From Nitrosovibrio sp. Nv4 (lineage in GTDB: Bacteria > Pseudomonadota > Gammaproteobacteria > Burkholderiales > Nitrosomonadaceae): 35,759 bases of DNA. The position numbers and the translations under genes are program-made. Where the stretch lies: NCBI GenBank assembly GCA_945860135.1, contig CAMAPK010000020.1:1-35759 (forward strand), read 5' to 3'. Within the stretch, counting starts at the first letter, position 1; each line of letters begins with the position of its first letter. Of this stretch, positions 8,746 through 18,368 are shown in pieces. The notes under the pieces were generated by a model, which was not told where the DNA came from, did not search any database, and was given only the letters and a program-made list of their open reading frames with translations.

Positions 8746-9363
8746 ATGAAACGCTATTTCATCACCGGACTGCTGATCTGGGTACCCCTCGGCATCACCG
8801 TGTGGGTACTGAAATTCCTGATCGGCACCATGGATCAGTCATTGCTGCTGCTACCCAGCAGCGTGCATCCTGAAACGCTGTTGGGTGTGCATATTCCGGG
8901 CGTGGGCACGCTGCTCACATTGCTGGTGGTGTTCGTCTCCGGTTTGCTGACCACCAATATCATTGGCCAGCGGTTGCTGCTGTTCTGGGAAGGGGTTCTG
9001 TGGCGCATCCCGGTCGTAAAATCAATTTATTACGGCGTGAAACAGGTGAGCGACACGCTGTTCTCCAGTCAGGGTGAAGCTTTTCGCAAGGCATTGCTGG
9101 TGCAGTACCCGCGCCAGGGATCGTGGACCATTGCGTTCATGACCGGGCAGCCGGGGGGCGATGTGGTCAACTATCTCAAGGGCGAGTATGTGAGCGTATA
9201 TGTGCCGACTACACCCAACCCAACTTCCGGATTTTTCCTGATGATGCCAAAAAGCGATGTGATCGAACTCGACATGAGCGTGGATGCAGCGCTGAAGTAC
9301 ATCATTTCCATGGGCGTCGTATCTCCCGACAATGGTAACGGCAAAAAGAATTCAGGCCAATAA
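8746..9363 (+). CDS. DUF502 membrane protein
   Basis: A 205-residue DUF502 protein with two N-terminal transmembrane segments (ITGLLIWVPLGITVWVLKFL and a second near residue 70), then the conserved PVVKSIYYGVKQVSDTLF and YPRQGSWTIAFMTG blocks. Function is unknown. The ATG at 8746 is chosen because the first transmembrane helix begins there; longer in-frame starts would run into the upstream FmdB gene. Confidence 0.9.
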   Translation: MKRYFITGLLIWVPLGITVWVLKFLIGTMDQSLLLLPSSVHPETLLGVHIPGVGTLLTLLVVFVSGLLTTNIIGQRLLLFWEGVLWRIPVVKSIYYGVKQVSDTLFSSQGEAFRKALLVQYPRQGSWTIAFMTGQPGGDVVNYLKGEYVSVYVPTTPNPTSGFFLMMPKSDVIELDMSVDAALKYIISMGVVSPDNGNGKKNSGQ

Positions 9364-9421
9364 ACGAGCGGTACTTCAGAATGAGCCCACCTTCACGCTG
9401 AGCGCCTGATTCCGACCCCCG

Positions 9422-9456
9422 GCTCACCACTTACCACTCACCACTCACCACTCACC
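9422..9456. repeat. Heptamer tandem repeat before aspS
   Basis: Five head-to-tail copies of a 7-bp unit (consensus ACTCACC; the first two copies have single changes) end 14 bp before the aspS ATG. No Shine-Dalgarno is visible between repeat and start. On the opposite strand the unit reads GGTGAGT, similar to the heptamers at 19089-19123. Confidence 0.85.
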
Positions 9457-9470
9457 ACTGCCAATACGCC

Positions 9471-11243
9471 ATGCGCACTAATTACTGCGGCTTCATCAAT
9501 ACCCAATACCTGGATCAGACCGTCACTCTCTACGGCTGGGTGCATCGCCGCCGCGACCATGGTGGAGTGATCTTCATCGATCTGCGCGACCGCGAGGGTC
9601 TGGTGCAGGTGGTATGCGACCCCGACAACGCGACTACCTTTCAGAGCGCGGAAAAAATCCGCAACGAATTCGTGCTCAAAATCAGCGGCAAGGTGCGGCA
9701 TCGTCCCGCCGGTACCGTTAATCCCAATCTTGTCAGCGGTGAAGTTGAAGTGCTGGTGCAGTCCATCGAGATTCTCAATGCCTCGCTGACGCCGCCGTTC
9801 CTGATGGACGACGAGCACCTGAGCGAAGCCGTGCGGCTGGAGCATCGTTATCTCGATTTGCGGCGGCCGCAGATGCAGGCGAATTTACGGCTGCGCTACA
9901 AGGTGGCGATGGCAGTGCGCGTATTCCTCGACCAGCATGGTTTCATCGACATAGAAACGCCGATGCTGACCAAGTCCACCCCGGAAGGTGCGCGTGATTA
10001 TCTGGTGCCGTCGCGTGTTAACGCCAAGCATTTTTTCGCACTGCCGCAGTCACCGCAGTTGTTCAAGCAATTGCTGATGGTGGCGGGGTTCGATCGCTAT
10101 TACCAGATCACCAAATGCTTCCGCGACGAAGACCTGCGCGCCGACCGTCAGCCCGAATTTACCCAGATTGATATCGAGACATCTTTTCTTGGCGAAAACG
10201 AAATCATGGCGCTGATGGAGGAAATGATTCGAGGCTTGTTCAGCAGCGTGATGAAGATTGAGTTGCCGAACCCTTTTCCGCGCCTGACGCATGCCGAAGC
10301 CATGTTGCGTTATGGCTCCGACAAGCCTGATTTGCGCGTGTCGCTGGAACTGACTGAACTCACCGACGTGATGCAAGCGGTGGAATTCAAGGTGTTCCGC
10401 GAAGCCGCGCAAAAACCGGGTGGGCGCGTGGCGGCACTATGCGTGCCGGGGGGCAGCGGACTGTCGCGCAAGGAAATAGACGATTACACCAGTTTCGTCG
10501 CGATCTACGGTGCCAAAGGGCTGGCCTACATCAAGGTCAATGCTCTGGAAAAAGGCCTGGAGGGACTGCAGTCACCGATACTGAAATTCCTGCCGGAAGC
10601 GGCAGTAAAGGTCATCCTGGAACGCACCGGCGCCAAGGACGGCGATCTCATATTTTTCGGCGCGGACAAGGCCAAAGTGGTGAATGAAGCGCTGGGGGCG
10701 CTGCGCGCCAAGGTCGGACATGAGCGGGGACTCAGCGAACCTGGCTGGAAGCCCGTGTGGGTGGTGGATTTCCCGATGTTCGAATGGGACGAGGAGGAAA
10801 ACCGCTGGCAGGCACTGCACCATCCGTTCACTGCCCCGGCCGACGGTCACGAAGATCTACTGGAGAGCGAGCCCGGCAAGGCGCTGTCCAAAGCCTACGA
10901 CATGGTGCTGAATGGCTCGGAAATCGGCGGTGGTTCGGTGCGTATTCATCGGCAGGAAGTGCAGTCAAAAGTATTCCGCGCGCTGAACATCGACGCTGAT
11001 GAGGCTCAGGAGAAATTCGGCTTTTTACTGGAAGCGCTGCAATACGGTGCGCCACCGCACGGCGGCATCGCTTTCGGCCTGGACCGCGTCGTCACCATGA
11101 TGACCGGTGCTGAATCGATCCGCGATGTGATTGCCTTCCCCAAGACCCAGCGTGCCCAATGCCTGCTGACGCATGCACCCAGCACAGTGGATGAAAAGCA
11201 GTTGCGCGAACTGCATATCCGGTTGCGGCATGTGGAAGCGTGA
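9471..11243 (+). CDS. aspS: Aspartyl-tRNA synthetase, bacterial type
   Basis: A 590-residue class II synthetase. It has the N-terminal OB anticodon-binding domain (~1-105), the catalytic core with motif 2 ([19 protein letters not shown]), the GAD insertion (~300-410), and motif 3 ([16 protein letters not shown]). His30 and Gly81 match the residues linked to relaxed specificity in the Pseudomonas enzyme, so this is probably a non-discriminating AspRS that also charges tRNA-Asn, needing GatCAB. That last step is inference. The start has no visible Shine-Dalgarno. Confidence 0.96.
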   Translation: MRTNYCGFINTQYLDQTVTLYGWVHRRRDHGGVIFIDLRDREGLVQVVCDPDNATTFQSAEKIRNEFVLKISGKVRHRPAGTVNPNLVSGEVEVLVQSIEILNASLTPPFLMDDEHLSEAVRLEHRYLDLRRPQMQANLRLRYKVAMAVRVFLDQHGFIDIETPMLTKSTPEGARDYLVPSRVNAKHFFALPQSPQLFKQLLMVAGFDRYYQITKCFRDEDLRADRQPEFTQIDIETSFLGENEIMALMEEMIRGLFSSVMKIELPNPFPRLTHAEAMLRYGSDKPDLRVSLELTELTDVMQAVEFKVFREAAQKPGGRVAALCVPGGSGLSRKEIDDYTSFVAIYGAKGLAYIKVNALEKGLEGLQSPILKFLPEAAVKVILERTGAKDGDLIFFGADKAKVVNEALGALRAKVGHERGLSEPGWKPVWVVDFPMFEWDEEENRWQALHHPFTAPADGHEDLLESEPGKALSKAYDMVLNGSEIGGGSVRIHRQEVQSKVFRALNIDADEAQEKFGFLLEALQYGAPPHGGIAFGLDRVVTMMTGAESIRDVIAFPKTQRAQCLLTHAPSTVDEKQLRELHIRLRHVEA

Positions 11244-11332
11244 TTGAATCGGGATTGCAGCAGGGCGGATTAGAACAGCCATAGAATTCTCTGCAGACGG
11301 GGACAATCTCCGAATTTGTCTTTGTGGTGACG

Positions 11333-11773
11333 ATGTATAAAATTCCCATTTCTGTCCTGGTGGTGATCTACACGCCCGACCTGCAGGTCTTGTTGCTGGA
11401 GCGGGCGGATCATCCCGGTTACTGGCAATCGGTGACCGGCAGCCAGGATCAGGGTGAAACGCTGATGCAAACAGCGGCGCGCGAAGTAGCCGAGGAAACG
11501 GGACTGGATGCGACCTGCTACCTGCTGACTGATTGGAACCTGCAGAATCAATTCGAGATCTTTCAAGAGTGGCGCGGGCGTTACCCGCCGGGGGTGACGC
11601 ACAATACCGAGCATGCATTCGGTCTGTTGCTGCCGGAGCCAATTCCAGTCACGGTGGCGGCGCGTGAGCACTTGGGTTTTGTCTGGCTGCCGTGGCAGGA
11701 AGCGGCGGCAAAGGTTTTCTCCTGGAGCAATGCGGACGCGATCCGTGAACTGGCTGCCCGCCAGCAGCGATAG
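11333..11773 (+). CDS. nudB: Dihydroneopterin triphosphate diphosphatase
   Basis: A 146-residue Nudix hydrolase. The Nudix box is intact (GSQDQGETLMQTAAREVAEE plus TGLD). The flanks YKIPISVLVVIY, PGYWQSVTGS, YPPGVTHNTEHAF and SWSNADAIREL match NudB, which removes pyrophosphate from dihydroneopterin triphosphate in folate synthesis. The ATG at 11333 is chosen; GTG codons at 11324 and 11327 are in frame and possible. The gene lies 89 bp after aspS, as in many betaproteobacteria. Confidence 0.92.
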   Translation: MYKIPISVLVVIYTPDLQVLLLERADHPGYWQSVTGSQDQGETLMQTAAREVAEETGLDATCYLLTDWNLQNQFEIFQEWRGRYPPGVTHNTEHAFGLLLPEPIPVTVAAREHLGFVWLPWQEAAAKVFSWSNADAIRELAARQQR

Positions 11774-11843
11774 AAATCCGTCGAGCGAACCCGCATCTGG
11801 TATTCTTGTCTCAAAATTTTCTTGATCTGCTGACGGAGTAGCC

Positions 11844-12941
11844 ATGCAAGCAGAAGCTATTGCATTTGAGCAGTTTGACACGCTGCAGGATGATGTCTGC
11901 GCGCAGCGCATCGTTGCGGCCAAAGCCGCGCTGGGAAAACGCGCAGTGATACTCGCGCATCATTACCAGCGGGCGGATGTTTACAGACACGCCGACCTCA
12001 CCGGCGATTCGCTGCAATTGTCGCGCCTTGCCGCCGGGACCGATGCGGAGTATCTGGTATTCTGCGGCGTGCATTTCATGGCCGAGGTGGCCGACATTCT
12101 TTCCAAGCCGGAGCAGGTCGCCATCCTGCCTGATCTGGCCGCAGGCTGTTCGATGGCCGATATGGCCAATCTTTCCAAGGTGGAACGGGCCTGGCGTGAG
12201 CTGCAGGAAGTGCTGGATCCCGACGAAAGCGTCACGCCCGTGACTTATATCAACTCCGCCGCCGATCTGAAAGCATTCTGCGGCGAACATGGCGGCATCG
12301 TCTGCACTTCCAGCAACGCCGTCAAAATTCTGCAGTGGTCTTTTTCCCGGCGCGAGAAAGTGCTGTTTTTCCCCGATCAGCATCTGGGTCGCTGGAGCGG
12401 GCACAAGCTGGGGATTCCGCTGGACGAAATGGCGGTGTGGGATTTTGACGAACCGTTGGGCGGGCTTACTCCGGAGCAGATCAGGAAAGCCAAAATCCTG
12501 CTGTGGAAGGGGCACTGCTCGGTGCACCAGATGTTCCAGCCGCAGCACATCCTGCGCTTTCGCAACCAGTATCCCGATGGTCTGGTGATTTCACATCCGG
12601 AATGCAGTTTTGAGGTGTGCAAAAACTCTGACTATGTCGGTTCTACCGACTACATCATCAACACCATCCGCGCAGCAAAAGAAGGTACCCGCTGGCTGGT
12701 CGGGACCGAGCTGAATCTGGTCAATCGCATCGCCGAAGAATTCAAGCCGCAGGGAAAGATAGTGCAGTTCATGGCATCAACCATATGCATGTGTTCCACC
12801 ATGGCCCGCATTGACCCGCAGCATCTGGCGTGGGTGCTGGAGAATCTGCTGGCAGGAAAAGTGGTGAACCAGATCAGGGTGCTGCAAGCTGAGGCGAAAC
12901 TGACGAAGCTTGCACTGGAACGGATGCTGGAGGTTTCGTAG
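11844..12941 (+). CDS. nadA: Quinolinate synthase A
   Basis: A 365-residue quinolinate synthase, which condenses iminoaspartate with dihydroxyacetone phosphate in NAD synthesis. The [4Fe-4S] cysteines are visible in their usual contexts (FCGVHFMAEVADIL, HPECSFEVC, CMCSTM), with AHHYQRADV and GTELNLVNR also conserved. The ATG has GGAG 8 nt upstream. nadB and nadC are not adjacent. Confidence 0.96.
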   Translation: MQAEAIAFEQFDTLQDDVCAQRIVAAKAALGKRAVILAHHYQRADVYRHADLTGDSLQLSRLAAGTDAEYLVFCGVHFMAEVADILSKPEQVAILPDLAAGCSMADMANLSKVERAWRELQEVLDPDESVTPVTYINSAADLKAFCGEHGGIVCTSSNAVKILQWSFSRREKVLFFPDQHLGRWSGHKLGIPLDEMAVWDFDEPLGGLTPEQIRKAKILLWKGHCSVHQMFQPQHILRFRNQYPDGLVISHPECSFEVCKNSDYVGSTDYIINTIRAAKEGTRWLVGTELNLVNRIAEEFKPQGKIVQFMASTICMCSTMARIDPQHLAWVLENLLAGKVVNQIRVLQAEAKLTKLALERMLEVS

Positions 12942-12983
12942 GAATCATCCCCTGCATCACCAAATCTTATCCTGCCCGATCAC

Positions 12984-13736
12984 ATGCCCAACAAGCTGCA
13001 TATCGCCACTTACAATATTCACAAGGGCTTCTCGCATTTCAACCAGCGCATGGTAGTGCATGAATTGCGCGATAGCCTGCGCACTCTTGGTGCCGATATC
13101 ATTTTTCTGCAGGAAGTGGTGGGTCATCACAAGGGCCACGCTGCCCGCTTCGAGAACTGGCCGGGCAGGCCGCAGCACGAGTTTCTGGCCGATTCGGTTT
13201 GGAGCGATTTTGCCTACGGGAAAAACGCGATATACGACGAAGGGCACCATGGCAACGCGATTCTGAGCCGTTACCCCATCGTGCGTTGGGATAACGAAGA
13301 TATTTCCGCACACTCCTTCGAGAGTCGCGGCATGCTGCACTGCGAAATCAGCGTTCCCGGCTGGCCGGAACATCTGCATTGCGTTTGCGTCCACATGGGA
13401 TTATTCAAGCGTGGACAGCGGCGGCAATTGCAGGCGCTGGAGCGCCGTATTGAACAGCTGGTGCCGCCACAGGCACCGCTGGTCATCGCCGGGGATTTCA
13501 ACGATTGGCGTGAAATAGCCAGTCAGATTCTGGTGGAGCAGCTTAATCTGACCGAGGCTTTCGAATTGACCGGGGGCAGGGCTGCGCGCAGCTATCCCTC
13601 CGCGTTGCCGCTGTTTCGCCTCGACCGCATCTATGTGCGTGGTTTTCATGTGGAGAATGCGCAAGTCCATCAGGGCCATCCCTGGTCAAAGATTTCCGAT
13701 CATGCAGTACTGTCGGCCAGGATGGTCCGTAGATGA
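12984..13736 (+). CDS. Endonuclease/exonuclease/phosphatase family protein, YbhP-like
   Basis: A 250-residue EEP-fold protein. The metal and phosphate motifs are present: TYNIHKGF near the start, LQEV (~42), GDFNDW (~170) and SDHAVL near the end. The family includes nucleases and phosphodiesterases; the substrate here is unknown. The stop overlaps the clsB ATG (ATGA), and E. coli has the same pair as ybhP-clsB, so a role linked to phospholipids is plausible by context only. Confidence 0.9.
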   Translation: MPNKLHIATYNIHKGFSHFNQRMVVHELRDSLRTLGADIIFLQEVVGHHKGHAARFENWPGRPQHEFLADSVWSDFAYGKNAIYDEGHHGNAILSRYPIVRWDNEDISAHSFESRGMLHCEISVPGWPEHLHCVCVHMGLFKRGQRRQLQALERRIEQLVPPQAPLVIAGDFNDWREIASQILVEQLNLTEAFELTGGRAARSYPSALPLFRLDRIYVRGFHVENAQVHQGHPWSKISDHAVLSARMVRR

Positions 13737-14920
13737 ATCCGTCCAGCTTCGTCGGCGGCAACCGCATTACCCTGTTGCATAATGGCGCGGAATATTTTCC
13801 CGCGCTGGAAAGCGCCATCGATGGGGCGCAGCAGGAGGTGCATCTCGAGACCTACATATTCGAACATGATGCCACCGGAATACGCATTGCCGGGGCATTG
13901 CAACGGGCGGCGCGGCGCGGGGTAGCAACCTATCTGCTGCTGGACGGATTCGGTTCCCAGGATCTGCCACGGAAAGTAATCCAGGAGATGCTTGATGCCG
14001 GCGTGCAGGTGCTCATATTCCGGCAGAAGATTTCGCCCTTGAGCCTGCGGCGCAACCGCTTGCGCCGCATGCATCGCAAGCTGGTGGTGGTGGATGCAAG
14101 CATTGCTTTTGTCGGCGGGATCAACATCATCGATGACCTGCACAATCCCGAGCCACTGCCGCCGCGTTTCGATTACGCAGTTTCGATCGAGGGTCCGCTG
14201 CTGGGCGAGATTCATCCGGCAGCCAGGCATTTATGGATGCTGGTGGCATGGGCACACTTCAACCAGCGGCGCCCAGACTACCCAGCCTTGCACCCGGACG
14301 GCAAGCCCTGCGGCAGTCAACTGGCAGCGTTCGTGATGCGCGACAATTTGCATCACCGGCACGATATCGAACAGGCTTATCTGCATGCCATTGTCAATGC
14401 AGGCAGTGAAATCATTATTGCCAGCGCCTATTTCCTGCCCGGCGGCAATTTCCGCCGCGCGCTGAGCGATGCCGCCCGGCGCGGTGTGCGCGTGGTATTG
14501 CTGTTGCAGGGCAGAGTAGATCACCTCTTGTTGTATTACGCCACGCATGCGCTCTATGAGAGCCTGTTCGATGCCGGTATCGAAATACACGAATATCACA
14601 AGAGCTATTTGCACGCCAAGGTAGCGGTGATAGACCGGCAATGGGCTACCGTGGGCTCTTCCAATATTGACCCGTTCAGCCTGTTGCTGGCACGGGAGGC
14701 CAACGTGGTGGTGGATGATGCATCGTTCGCGGCTGAATTGCGCTCAAGCCTGGAGCAGGCAATGGCCGAGGGATCGGCACAGGTGTTGCGGGAGAACTGG
14801 AAAAGACAATCCTGGCTGATCCGCGCAATGAGTTGGGTGAGCTACTACGCAGTGCGCTATTTGCAAGGCTTGGTGGGTTATGGCCGGGAAAACGACCGGA
14901 CCGAGTATGGGAAACAGTAA
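13733..14920 (+). CDS. clsB: Cardiolipin synthase B
   Basis: A 395-residue phospholipase D superfamily enzyme with two HKD motifs: HRKLVVVDASIAFVGG (~112) and HAKVAVIDRQWATVGSSN (~300). ClsB makes cardiolipin or phosphatidylglycerol by phosphatidyl transfer at the inner membrane. There is no N-terminal transmembrane pair, which separates it from ClsA. The start overlaps the preceding EEP gene, indicating translational coupling. Confidence 0.94.
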   Translation: MNPSSFVGGNRITLLHNGAEYFPALESAIDGAQQEVHLETYIFEHDATGIRIAGALQRAARRGVATYLLLDGFGSQDLPRKVIQEMLDAGVQVLIFRQKISPLSLRRNRLRRMHRKLVVVDASIAFVGGINIIDDLHNPEPLPPRFDYAVSIEGPLLGEIHPAARHLWMLVAWAHFNQRRPDYPALHPDGKPCGSQLAAFVMRDNLHHRHDIEQAYLHAIVNAGSEIIIASAYFLPGGNFRRALSDAARRGVRVVLLLQGRVDHLLLYYATHALYESLFDAGIEIHEYHKSYLHAKVAVIDRQWATVGSSNIDPFSLLLAREANVVVDDASFAAELRSSLEQAMAEGSAQVLRENWKRQSWLIRAMSWVSYYAVRYLQGLVGYGRENDRTEYGKQ

Positions 14921-14941
14921 AGGAAACGCTGAGCAGATTTT

Positions 14942-15943
14942 ATGATGACACCGGAAATGCACGACCAGATTGTTGCTGCTGTTGCCCGGTTGCGGGCGGG
15001 CGGAGTGGTGGCTTTTCCGACAGAAACCGTCTACGGTTTGGGAGCGGATATCTCCAATTCGTCCGCAGTGCGGCGCATATTCGAAATCAAGGGACGGCCC
15101 GCTGATCATCCGCTGATCGTGCATTTCGCTGATGCCGCGCGGCTGCAGCATTGGGCACAGGAGGTACCGGAAGCGGCTTGGCGACTGGCCGAACGTTTCT
15201 GGCCGGGGCCATTGACGCTGATACTGCCGCGCAGCCGCCATGTGCCGCCGGATGTCACCGGCGGGCAAGACCTGGTGGGACTGCGGATACCGGATCATCC
15301 TGTCGCGCTTGCGTTGTTGCACGAACTGGGACCTGAAAAAGCGCTGGCTGCACCCTCGGCCAATCGCTTCGGCCGCGTCAGTCCGACCACAGCAGCGCAT
15401 GTACAGGAGGAGTTGGGCCATGCCGTGGACATGATTCTGGATGGCGGCGCGTGCAAGGTCGGCCTGGAGAGCACGATAGTTGGTTTCAGCGGCCAGACTG
15501 CCACGATCCTGCGGCCCGGCGGCATTTCGCTGGCCGCGCTGGCGGAAGTGCTGCATGGCAACGTGGTCTTGCCGCAAGCAAAGGATTCCACCGTACGGGT
15601 GCCGGGCGCACTGGCTGCGCATTACGCTCCATTAACGCCGCTTGAGGTGTGGCCAACTGAAGCGCTGTGGCAGCACGTGCGTGAACTGGCAGCACAGGGA
15701 CTGCGGCTGGCGGTGCTAGGCTGGTCTGAGCTGGAACCGGTCACCCCGGGAAACAGTAACGCCTTTTATTTTTCCATGCCACGCGAAGCGGCAGCCTACG
15801 GCAGCCAGTTGTATGCAACCCTGCGCCGCTTCGATCATGGGCGCTTTGATCGTCTGCTGGTGGAAGCGCCGCCTGCTGATCCCGCGTGGCTGGCGGTTGC
15901 AGACCGGTTGCAGCGCGCCAGTTGCACACCATTTGACAGATGA
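14942..15943 (+). CDS. L-threonylcarbamoyladenylate synthase, long Sua5 form
   Basis: A 333-residue Sua5-type enzyme that makes threonylcarbamoyl-AMP for t6A37 modification of tRNA. The YrdC domain covers about 1-205 (PTETVYGLGAD, KGRPADHPLIVHF, APSANRFGRVSPTTA, LESTIVGF). A linker (VRVPGALAAHYAPLTPLEV) leads to the C-terminal Sua5 domain. Length fits Sua5 rather than the short YrdC. The next gene starts inside the stop (ATGATGA). Confidence 0.93.
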   Translation: MMTPEMHDQIVAAVARLRAGGVVAFPTETVYGLGADISNSSAVRRIFEIKGRPADHPLIVHFADAARLQHWAQEVPEAAWRLAERFWPGPLTLILPRSRHVPPDVTGGQDLVGLRIPDHPVALALLHELGPEKALAAPSANRFGRVSPTTAAHVQEELGHAVDMILDGGACKVGLESTIVGFSGQTATILRPGGISLAALAEVLHGNVVLPQAKDSTVRVPGALAAHYAPLTPLEVWPTEALWQHVRELAAQGLRLAVLGWSELEPVTPGNSNAFYFSMPREAAAYGSQLYATLRRFDHGRFDRLLVEAPPADPAWLAVADRLQRASCTPFDR

Positions 15944-16716
15944 TGAAAACAGACAGAAAAAATCAATTGCGCGCGGTATTGTTTGACGTTGACGGTACCC
16001 TGGCCGATACCGAACGCGACGGTCATCGTCTCGCTTTCAATGCTGCGTTTGCGGAGTCCGGTCTTGCCTGGGACTGGGATACGGAGCTCTATGGAGAGCT
16101 GCTGACAATTACCGGTGGCAAGGAACGCATTCGTCATTACATCGAGAAACATGTTCCGGATGAATTGAGCAGGAATGGGCTGGATGCCTGGATCGCCGCT
16201 TTGCACCAGACCAAAACCAGGCATTTCGTGAGCCTGCTCGAGCGCGGAGGAATTCCGTTGCGTCCCGGCGTTGCCCGCCTGATTCATGAGTTGCGCGCAG
16301 CAAACATAAAAATCGCCATTGCCACCACCACCTCGCCGGAGAATGTAATCGCGCTGTTGAAGTCCACTTTGGGAGAAGATTCCCCAAGCTGGTTTGACGT
16401 CATCGGTGCGGGCGATATCGTTCCCGGCAAAAAGCCCGCACCGGATATTTATCTATGGGTACTGCAACAGCTTGGGTTACCGGCGCAGCACTGCATCGCG
16501 CTGGAGGATTCCGAGAACGGATTGAAAGCTGCGCTGGCAGCAGGCCTGGACACGCTGATCACAGTCAGCGATTACACCCGTGGGCAGGACTTCAGCGGTG
16601 CAGCGCTGGTATTGTCAGATCTGGGTGAGCCGGCCCAGCCGTTTACCGTGCTGGCAGGAAATGCGCACGGCAGGGGATGGGTGGATGCGCAGATGCTGGC
16701 CGGTTTGGATGGCTAA
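15940..16716 (+). CDS. HAD-superfamily phosphatase, CbbY-like
   Basis: A 258-residue HAD-IA hydrolase with all core motifs: FDVDGTLADTE (nucleophile Asp), TTTSPENV, the Lys of PGKKPAPDIYLWVL, and the acidic LEDSENGLKAA. The cap carries TGGKERIRHYIEKH, typical of CbbY. Known CbbY removes the Rubisco inhibitor xylulose-1,5-bisphosphate, but no Rubisco gene is nearby, so the substrate is open. It overlaps the Sua5 gene by 4 bp. Confidence 0.9.
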   Translation: MMKTDRKNQLRAVLFDVDGTLADTERDGHRLAFNAAFAESGLAWDWDTELYGELLTITGGKERIRHYIEKHVPDELSRNGLDAWIAALHQTKTRHFVSLLERGGIPLRPGVARLIHELRAANIKIAIATTTSPENVIALLKSTLGEDSPSWFDVIGAGDIVPGKKPAPDIYLWVLQQLGLPAQHCIALEDSENGLKAALAAGLDTLITVSDYTRGQDFSGAALVLSDLGEPAQPFTVLAGNAHGRGWVDAQMLAGLDG

Positions 16717-16842
16717 TATCGTTATGGTTTCCATTGGTATTTGTGATGGAATTGCCATCCGGAACAGGTAAAATCAGCAGTTGTTAGCTCCAGACAGAAA
16801 AATGCAATACAGGATCTGTGACCAAAACCCGCGAGGCATCAA

Positions 16843-17337
16843 ATGAAAAAACCATTAGTCGGCATCATCATGGGCAGCAACAGCGACTGGAACGTGATGC
16901 AGCATGCCGCGAGCCAGTTGCGTGATTTCGGCATAGCCTACGAAGCGCAGGTAATCTCCGCCCACCGCACGCCCGATGTCGCATTTGAATACGCGCAAAC
17001 CGCCATTGCCCGCGGCCTGCGTTGCATCATTGCCGGCGCCGGCGGCGCTGCCCATCTCGCCGGGGTGCTGGCGGCCAAAACCACCCTGCCGATACTGGGG
17101 GTGCCGGTTCCGTCCAAGCATCTGCAAGGGCTGGATTCGTTACTCTCCATCGTGCAGATGCCCAAAGGCATTCCGGTTGCCACTTTCGCTATTGGTGAAG
17201 CCGGAGCCGCCAATGCCGGTTTGTTTGCAGTGGCCCTGCTGGCACTTTCCGATCCGGCCATGGCCAGGCAGCTTGAGGCCTTCCGCACAACGCAGGCGGA
17301 AAAGGTTAAGGCGATGACTCTTCCTGAGCTTGAGTAG
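16843..17337 (+). CDS. purE: N5-carboxyaminoimidazole ribonucleotide mutase
   Basis: A 164-residue class I PurE, which converts N5-CAIR to CAIR in purine synthesis. Diagnostic segments are [20 protein letters not shown] and [12 protein letters not shown]. The ATG has GAGG 7 nt upstream. purC follows after 7 bp; no purK lies beside it, although class I PurE normally needs PurK. Confidence 0.96.
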   Translation: MKKPLVGIIMGSNSDWNVMQHAASQLRDFGIAYEAQVISAHRTPDVAFEYAQTAIARGLRCIIAGAGGAAHLAGVLAAKTTLPILGVPVPSKHLQGLDSLLSIVQMPKGIPVATFAIGEAGAANAGLFAVALLALSDPAMARQLEAFRTTQAEKVKAMTLPELE

Positions 17338-17344
17338 GTTCAAT

Positions 17345-18238
17345 ATGAATTCAACCGAAACGGCATTATTTGAATCCAGCCTTACCAGCCTTGAATTTCT
17401 GCATCGCGGCAAAGTGCGCGACATCTACGCGGTGGATGCAGACAAGCTGCTGATCGTCCAGACCGATCGGCTGTCGGCATTCGATGTGATCCTGCCGACC
17501 CCGGTGCCGGGCAAGGGCAGGGTGCTCACCGCCATGTCCAACTTCTGGTTCGACAAGCTCAGCCTCATCATGCCCAATCATCTCACCGGCATTGCGCCCG
17601 AATCGGTGGTGGCGGCAGCAGAACGTGAGCAGGTGACCGGCCGCGCGTTTGTGGTGAAGCGACTGCGGCCGTTGCCGCTGGAGGCGATCGTGCGCGGCTA
17701 CGTGGTTGGTTCCGGCTGGAAGGATTATCAGAAGACCGGCGCGATCTGCGGCATCACGCTCCCCGCCGGACTGCAGGAGGCGGCCAAGCTGCCGGGTGGC
17801 GCGATTTTCACGCCTTCGACCAAAGCGCCCATGGGCGCGCATGATGAAAACATTCCATTTGCCGAAGCGGAGAAGCTGCTGGGCAAAGAATTGGCTGCGC
17901 AAGTGCGCGACAAGGCCATTGCCCTCTACACCGAGGCGGCGGATTTTGCCGCGAGCAAGGGCATCATCATCGCCGACACCAAGTTCGAATTTGGCCAGGA
18001 TGCTGCGGGCAGGCTTTATCTGATCGACGAGGCGCTCACGCCGGATTCATCCCGCTTCTGGCCGGCCGAGCAGTATACGCCGGGAAAGAATCCGCCCAGC
18101 TACGACAAGCAGTTTGTGCGCGACTGGCTGGAAACGCAGGACTGGAACAAGAAAGCGCCCGCGCCCGCATTGCCCGCCGAAGTGCTCGCCCGAACCACGG
18201 AAAAATATCAGGAAGCCCTGCGGCGGCTGACAGAGTAA
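17345..18238 (+). CDS. purC: SAICAR synthetase
   Basis: A 297-residue SAICAR synthetase of the longer, yeast-like form, joining CAIR and aspartate. Signature pieces are [40 protein letters not shown], and [15 protein letters not shown]. The ATG at 17345 has AGG 7 nt upstream and is preferred over a TTG at 17330. It forms a short operon with purE and is followed at once by a BIME-like repeat. Confidence 0.95.
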   Translation: MNSTETALFESSLTSLEFLHRGKVRDIYAVDADKLLIVQTDRLSAFDVILPTPVPGKGRVLTAMSNFWFDKLSLIMPNHLTGIAPESVVAAAEREQVTGRAFVVKRLRPLPLEAIVRGYVVGSGWKDYQKTGAICGITLPAGLQEAAKLPGGAIFTPSTKAPMGAHDENIPFAEAEKLLGKELAAQVRDKAIALYTEAADFAASKGIIIADTKFEFGQDAAGRLYLIDEALTPDSSRFWPAEQYTPGKNPPSYDKQFVRDWLETQDWNKKAPAPALPAEVLARTTEKYQEALRRLTE

Positions 18239-18240
18239 TG

Positions 18241-18341
18241 GGAGCGCCTTCAGGCGCGAAGAATCAAACCGCTCGCCCCTAAAGGGTCTCCTACACTCGC
18301 CACCTTAACCCTTCGTCCGTGGGAGCGCCTTCAGGCGCGAA
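18241..18341. repeat. BIME-like composite palindromic repeat, copy 1
   Basis: Two direct units of GGAGCGCCTTCAGGCGCGAA (18241-18260 and 18322-18341) flank an inverted, diverged unit (18273-18291). Each unit can fold into a short hairpin. The same direct-inverted-direct order and spacing recur at 26871-26970. It begins 3 bp after the purC stop and may end that transcript. Confidence 0.88.
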
Positions 18342-18368
18342 AGCGGCACAAGTTGCGTGACTGGCTTT

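Noticed and set aside
9422-9456. CRISPR-like array
   Set aside because: Seven-base units with no spacers; this is a simple tandem repeat. No CRISPR or cas gene was seen in the window.
11270-12548. Long minus-strand frames opposite nudB and nadA
   Set aside because: Both lie over clear conserved enzymes and show no family signature.
14744-15622. 292-codon minus-strand frame
   Set aside because: Opposite to clsB and the Sua5 gene, both with strong motifs; composition is that of a shadow frame.
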